A stretch of DNA of 54,652 nucleotides. It comes from CAYTAP01 sp964435775 (GTDB lineage: Bacteria; Planctomycetota; Phycisphaerae; Tepidisphaerales; Tepidisphaeraceae). The stretch lies in NCBI GenBank assembly GCA_964435775.1, contig CAYTAP010000006.1, positions 1 through 54,652 of the forward strand, in the 5' to 3' direction. Under the pieces are notes generated by a model that did no database searches, was not told the DNA's origin, and saw nothing but the letters and a program-made list of their open reading frames with translations. Below are positions 51,458 through 54,652 of this stretch, piece by piece (the first letter of the stretch is position 1; each line of letters begins with the position of its first letter). The position numbers and the translations under genes are program-made.

Positions 51458-52321
51458 ATGCGACGAATGCGGCAATGGCGAGGTGTAAGCGGGCGTTTTG
51501 CCTTGGTCGCGGCGGCGGCGGGGCTTGTGGTATTTCCCGCCATTTCGTCGGCCGCGCTGGTCGCGTATGAAGGGTTTGATTACGTGGTGGGGACCAAGGT
51601 CAACACTTCGACAACCAACAGCAACGTCAATGGGGGGAGCGGATGGAGCGATAGCTGGAGTTCGTACAATCCCGACCCCAGCCGATCGGCGGCGGGGAGC
51701 TTGTCGGCCGGTGCGCTGACCACGACGGGAAATCATTTCACCACACCGACCACTTCGAATCAGAACGGCAACGGCGCGACGCGGCATCTGACGACGACAG
51801 CCGCCGCAGCGTTCAACTCCGGCGGCAATCTGACCGGTGTCAGTCGCTGGATCAGCCTGCTTTTGCGCCCTGAAACAGGCACAACCGACAATTTCACTCT
51901 TTCTCTTGGCAATACCGGTGGCGGCGGATACGCGGGGCCGCAAAAAATTTACACCTCCGGTGGCTATTACGGCTTCAACGGCACCAGCGGGTTTGTCAGT
52001 TCCGGCGTGGCGTGGGCGGCCAATCAGACGGTGTTCCTGGTTCTCAAAATCGACTTCACCGATGCCACGCACTGGAATGGAACCTTGTATGTCGATCCGA
52101 CGCCCGGCTTGGTCTCGCCGGATGTGACGGGCACGAGCCATGCGCTGAAGGAGTTGAAAGCCACGACCTCGCTCAGCCAGGGAGGCAACGGCTGGTCTGT
52201 CGATGAGCTTCGATTTGGAGAAACGTATCAGGATGTGTCGCCCGTGCCTGAGCCAACGACGATCTCGTTACTCGGTATCGGCGGGTTGGCGCTGTTGCGG
52301 CGGCGGAGACGGATGGGTTAA
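51458..52321 (+). CDS. PEP-CTERM sorting domain protein
   Basis: A 287-residue exported surface protein. Signal peptide about 1-33 (ALVAAAAGLVVFPAISSAA), then a beta-rich Gly/Ser/Thr/Asn domain beginning YEGFDYVVGT, a pattern seen in LamG-like planctomycete proteins, and WDxxR-like WSVDELRFGETY near the end. It closes with PEPTTISLLGIGGLALLRRR, the exosortase sorting tail. ATG at 51458 follows GGAGGTTGAG. The leader and the gene-end remnant before it resemble those of the other downstream PEP-CTERM genes. Confidence 0.88.
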   Translation: MRRMRQWRGVSGRFALVAAAAGLVVFPAISSAALVAYEGFDYVVGTKVNTSTTNSNVNGGSGWSDSWSSYNPDPSRSAAGSLSAGALTTTGNHFTTPTTSNQNGNGATRHLTTTAAAAFNSGGNLTGVSRWISLLLRPETGTTDNFTLSLGNTGGGGYAGPQKIYTSGGYYGFNGTSGFVSSGVAWAANQTVFLVLKIDFTDATHWNGTLYVDPTPGLVSPDVTGTSHALKELKATTSLSQGGNGWSVDELRFGETYQDVSPVPEPTTISLLGIGGLALLRRRRRMG

Positions 52322-52382
52322 GTTCGCAAGGGCGGCATCGCCCGTCAGACACGAGTGATTTCATGTGCATAAGGAGGTTGAA

Positions 52383-53912
52383 ATGATGAAGGCATACAAC
52401 AATCGTCCCAAACGCGCGAGCAAGCTGCTCATCGCCGCAGTGGCGGCGGCATCGGCGGCATGGATGACGCGCCCGGCATCGGCAGCGGACTATTCATGGA
52501 ACACCGCGACGAATAACCAAAACTGGTCCGTCCTGGGCAATTGGCTGGCGGGTGGAAGCCCGGCCGTCAGCCTGCCTGGTGCTTCGGACAACATTGTCAC
52601 GCCGACACAGTACGGCATCGTTTATGCAGCCCCGGCGACTATCACGGTCCATGACTGGACATACAATTCGGCCAGCAATTGGGAATTGATCGGTTTCTCC
52701 AACCCCGCGGCCAACCATGATTGGACGATCAGTGGAACGCTGAGCAAGTCGGGCTCGGGGACGTTGACCTTGCGTGGGTCGCAGGCGACGACGCTTACCG
52801 TCAATCAACTGTCGATGTCGGGTGGGATTTTGAACATGGGCTTGGGCGGCAAGATGCTCAATTCGCTGAGCATTGGTTCGGCCAACATTTCCGGCGGACA
52901 GGTGAATGTGATCGTCGATACCAGCGCCAACAATCAAGCTGGCACGGTCACGGCGGCCATCACCGGAACACTGACGATGAGCGGAAGCAGCACGTTGTAT
53001 GTGCGCCGTGATGCTGTGGGTGAGTATGGAAATCTGGCGGTGGGGGCTTTGGCATCGACCGCTACGACGCCGGTCATTCGCGCCAACGCATATGGCGGCA
53101 ACCCCACCTATGGCACACTGATCGTGAAGAGCCCCGTCAACCAGACGGCCAGCTTTGCCGGGCAGTTGCAGGCGTCGGCCGCCGGGTATCTGAGCCTGGT
53201 TCATGACGGGCCGGGCACACAGGTTCTCACCGGCAACAGCAACACCTATCGCGGCGGAACGTCCGTCAAGCAGGGGACGCTGCTCTTGAACAACACGAGC
53301 GGTTCGGGCACCGGCGTGGGCGCGGTGGCCGTTCACAGCGGCGGCGTGCTTGGCGGGTCCGGGAGCATCGCTCCGACGACTGTCGGCACATATGTGGTCA
53401 ATCCCGGCATCACCATTGCGGGCAAGGTCTCGCCGGGTGCGTCGGCCGGCGTCATTGGTAATCTGACAATTAATCTCGGCGGCACCGCCGGCACGTTGGC
53501 AATGCAAAGCGGCGGATCGTTTCTCATGGACCTGGCCGCCGTCGGCGGCGCGACAATCAACGCGCCGGGCATCAGCGACCGTCTGCTGTTGACGGGGATG
53601 TCGGCCGGCGATGTCATCTTCAACGGCAACGTCGTCGCCCCCGCAGGCGGCGGGATCGGCTGGTACAAACTGCTGGATACCGATGCCGGCAGCGCCACTT
53701 GGAGCGGTTTGACCCTCAGCGGCCAGCAGATCACCGCCGGACTGACGCTGGGCGGCGGGTATGGCGGCACACTCTGGATGGGCGATGGCACGAATGGCGA
53801 TGTCGGCGACATTTACCTGAACCTGACCAGCGTGCCGGAACCCGCGAGCATGTCGCTGCTGGCCATCGGCGGGTTGGCGCTGCTCAGGCGGCGACGGGGC
53901 GCGTCTGCTTAA
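52383..53912 (+). CDS. PEP-CTERM sorting domain protein with autotransporter-associated repeats
   Basis: A 509-residue exported surface protein. The signal peptide is about 1-36, ending ASA. YSWNTATNNQNWSVLGNWLAGGSP resembles the start of the 38127 product. Residues 280-330 hold the autotransporter-associated beta-strand motif (GPGTQVLTGNSNTYRGGTSVKQGTLLLNN). The tail is PEPASMSLLAIGGLALLRRR. The second ATG is in frame too; AAGGAGGTTGAA lies just upstream, an almost ideal ribosome site. It is 61 bases downstream of the previous PEP-CTERM gene. Confidence 0.9.
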   Translation: MMKAYNNRPKRASKLLIAAVAAASAAWMTRPASAADYSWNTATNNQNWSVLGNWLAGGSPAVSLPGASDNIVTPTQYGIVYAAPATITVHDWTYNSASNWELIGFSNPAANHDWTISGTLSKSGSGTLTLRGSQATTLTVNQLSMSGGILNMGLGGKMLNSLSIGSANISGGQVNVIVDTSANNQAGTVTAAITGTLTMSGSSTLYVRRDAVGEYGNLAVGALASTATTPVIRANAYGGNPTYGTLIVKSPVNQTASFAGQLQASAAGYLSLVHDGPGTQVLTGNSNTYRGGTSVKQGTLLLNNTSGSGTGVGAVAVHSGGVLGGSGSIAPTTVGTYVVNPGITIAGKVSPGASAGVIGNLTINLGGTAGTLAMQSGGSFLMDLAAVGGATINAPGISDRLLLTGMSAGDVIFNGNVVAPAGGGIGWYKLLDTDAGSATWSGLTLSGQQITAGLTLGGGYGGTLWMGDGTNGDVGDIYLNLTSVPEPASMSLLAIGGLALLRRRRGASA

Positions 53913-53913
53913 A

Positions 53914-54063
53914 GGACACGAGAGAGGTTGTTTGTTCGACGGCGCAGTATGGGCGCGGCCGATCACTTTGCCCGAGGTGGGCGATGTACGGATCGCAAAA
54001 GTCGATTGCGGCATGTTGATGGTCTGCGAGCCCAGGCTGGGCTATGCGTATATGGCGGAGTGA
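53914..54063 (+). pseudogene. Second remnant of a gene 3' end
   Basis: An open stretch coding CLFDGAVWARPITLPEVGDV, then RIAKVDCGMLMVCEPRLGYA, YMAE and a stop at 54061-54063. The last part matches the remnant at 51341-51430: both end GYA(F/Y)MAE-stop, and the DNA around GGTCTG..AGCCCA..GGGGTATGCG..ATGGCGGAGTGAT is clearly shared. There is no start or ribosome site. Probably a duplicated and decayed gene end. Confidence 0.5.
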
Positions 54064-54123
54064 TCGATCTCGGGATGGTGTTGTTTTGGATGCGTGGGGT
54101 ATGTCTTGCATGAGGAGGTTGTG

Positions 54124-54652
54124 ATGAGAAAGCAGATGAGGATTTCCGATCGCGCGCTTGCGGTGCGGTTCCGCAGTTTGGTTTTGGTTGGCGTGGTCGG
54201 AGCGTCGCCGGCGTTGGCGCCGGCCTACACTGGAAGTTTTACAAACAACGACTTCAGTGTCGCCACTGGGGACTGGGGTGTCGCCACCAATTGGTCCGCC
54301 AAGGATGCAGGCGTCAATTATGTGCCCGGCGCGAGCGCCAATTATTACAACGATGCTCGAATTAACGGCGGAAGAAGCGTGACGGTCAGCACGAATGTCT
54401 TGCCGAATTCCAGCCAGACCCGCAGCGTGCTTGTCAATGATGGCCAGTTGCATGTAGGCACGTCGGGTATATTGGGCGCTGGCAGTGTCGGTATCTCCGC
54501 GCCATCAACCCTGGATTTGGACGGTAGGATTGATACGTCAAGCCTGTCGGTTTCCGGGGCAATGACGATTGACTCGGGCGCCGCATTAAATCTCAACTCC
54601 CAGTGGCAGTTCTCGGTGGGCGGTACGGGAGTCGTCACCTTTAACGGTGGTA
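54124..54652 (+). CDS. Exported beta-rich protein, probable PEP-CTERM class, 5' part
   Basis: A gene open to the right window edge, 176 codons visible. ATG at 54124 follows GAGGAGGTTGTG. The N-terminus is MRKQMRISDRALAVRFRSLV, then a hydrophobic signal LVGVVGASPALA, then FSVATGDWGVATNWSAKDAG and VPGASANYYNDARINGGRSV, matching the WxxxxNW-plus-repeat layout of the PEP-CTERM gene at 38127. The C-terminal sorting tail, if present, lies beyond the window. It is the last of the downstream group that shares the GGAGGTTG leader. Confidence 0.8.
   Translation, partial: MRKQMRISDRALAVRFRSLVLVGVVGASPALAPAYTGSFTNNDFSVATGDWGVATNWSAKDAGVNYVPGASANYYNDARINGGRSVTVSTNVLPNSSQTRSVLVNDGQLHVGTSGILGAGSVGISAPSTLDLDGRIDTSSLSVSGAMTIDSGAALNLNSQWQFSVGGTGVVTFNGG

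Noticed and set aside
1..54652. tRNA or rRNA genes
   Set aside because: No cloverleaf with GTTC-type T loop and no conserved rRNA segment was seen on either strand; a covariance search would settle it.

Overview
The window looks like chromosome from a GC-rich planctomycete, most probably of the class Phycisphaerae. The main evidence is four exported proteins around 38-54 kb. Three end in a PEP-CTERM sorting tail (a PEP triplet, a hydrophobic stretch, then an RRRR cluster), and the fourth is cut by the window edge. Planctomycete-style pseudopilins, several large glycoside hydrolases and many dispersed palindromic repeats agree with this. The taxonomic call is an inference from these features. 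I see no rRNA, tRNA or CRISPR array.

Region 1 (1-17.4 kb) is mostly housekeeping: the 3' end of a dihydrodipicolinate synthase/N-acetylneuraminate lyase family gene, a membrane protein, nuoN with a translationally coupled phosphate-selective-type porin, rsmG, a GT4 glycosyltransferase, a large exported protein of unknown function, a BshB1-like deacetylase, a HAD hydrolase, ilvH, radA, DoxX, a DUF971 protein, a hicAB toxin-antitoxin pair, gatB and a PilZ protein. Region 2 (17.6-22.2 kb) is a divergent pair: a eukaryotic-type (GT3) glycogen synthase with an unusual repeat-built N-terminal extension, and a glycosidase-like protein with a beta-galactosidase trimerisation-type domain.

Region 3 (22.2-31.3 kb) is a run of seven minus-strand genes: ABC ATPase, ABC permease, an isolated nuoG, then a type III restriction-modification locus. 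A BrnT-type toxin and an unusual hybrid antitoxin lie between mod and res. The mod stop overlaps the toxin start, toxin and antitoxin overlap, and res follows after 9 bases, so the four genes form one tightly coupled module.

Region 4 (31.4-54.7 kb) opens with an unknown anchored protein and a UPF0314 membrane protein. It then becomes a polysaccharide-related locus: an FAD oxidoreductase, a GntR-type regulator with a LacI-like sensor domain, a PEP-CTERM protein, a glycosidase with an amidotransferase-like N-terminal domain, a GH42-like protein, a PhyH-type dioxygenase, two more clan GH-A glycosidases (one a 1053-residue protein that joins NHL-type repeats, a catalytic barrel and a discoidin-like domain), a pseudopilin and three more PEP-CTERM-class genes. 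The three downstream PEP-CTERM-class genes share a GGAGGTTG leader, and two of them are preceded by related gene-end remnants.

The most unusual theme is palindromic repeats. At least seven families lie between genes. Palindromes also sit in frame inside four conserved genes (nuoN, radA, the GT3 synthase and mod), where they add short peptides without breaking the frame. In the GT3 synthase one half-hairpin has expanded into eight exact-length 24-bp tandem units.
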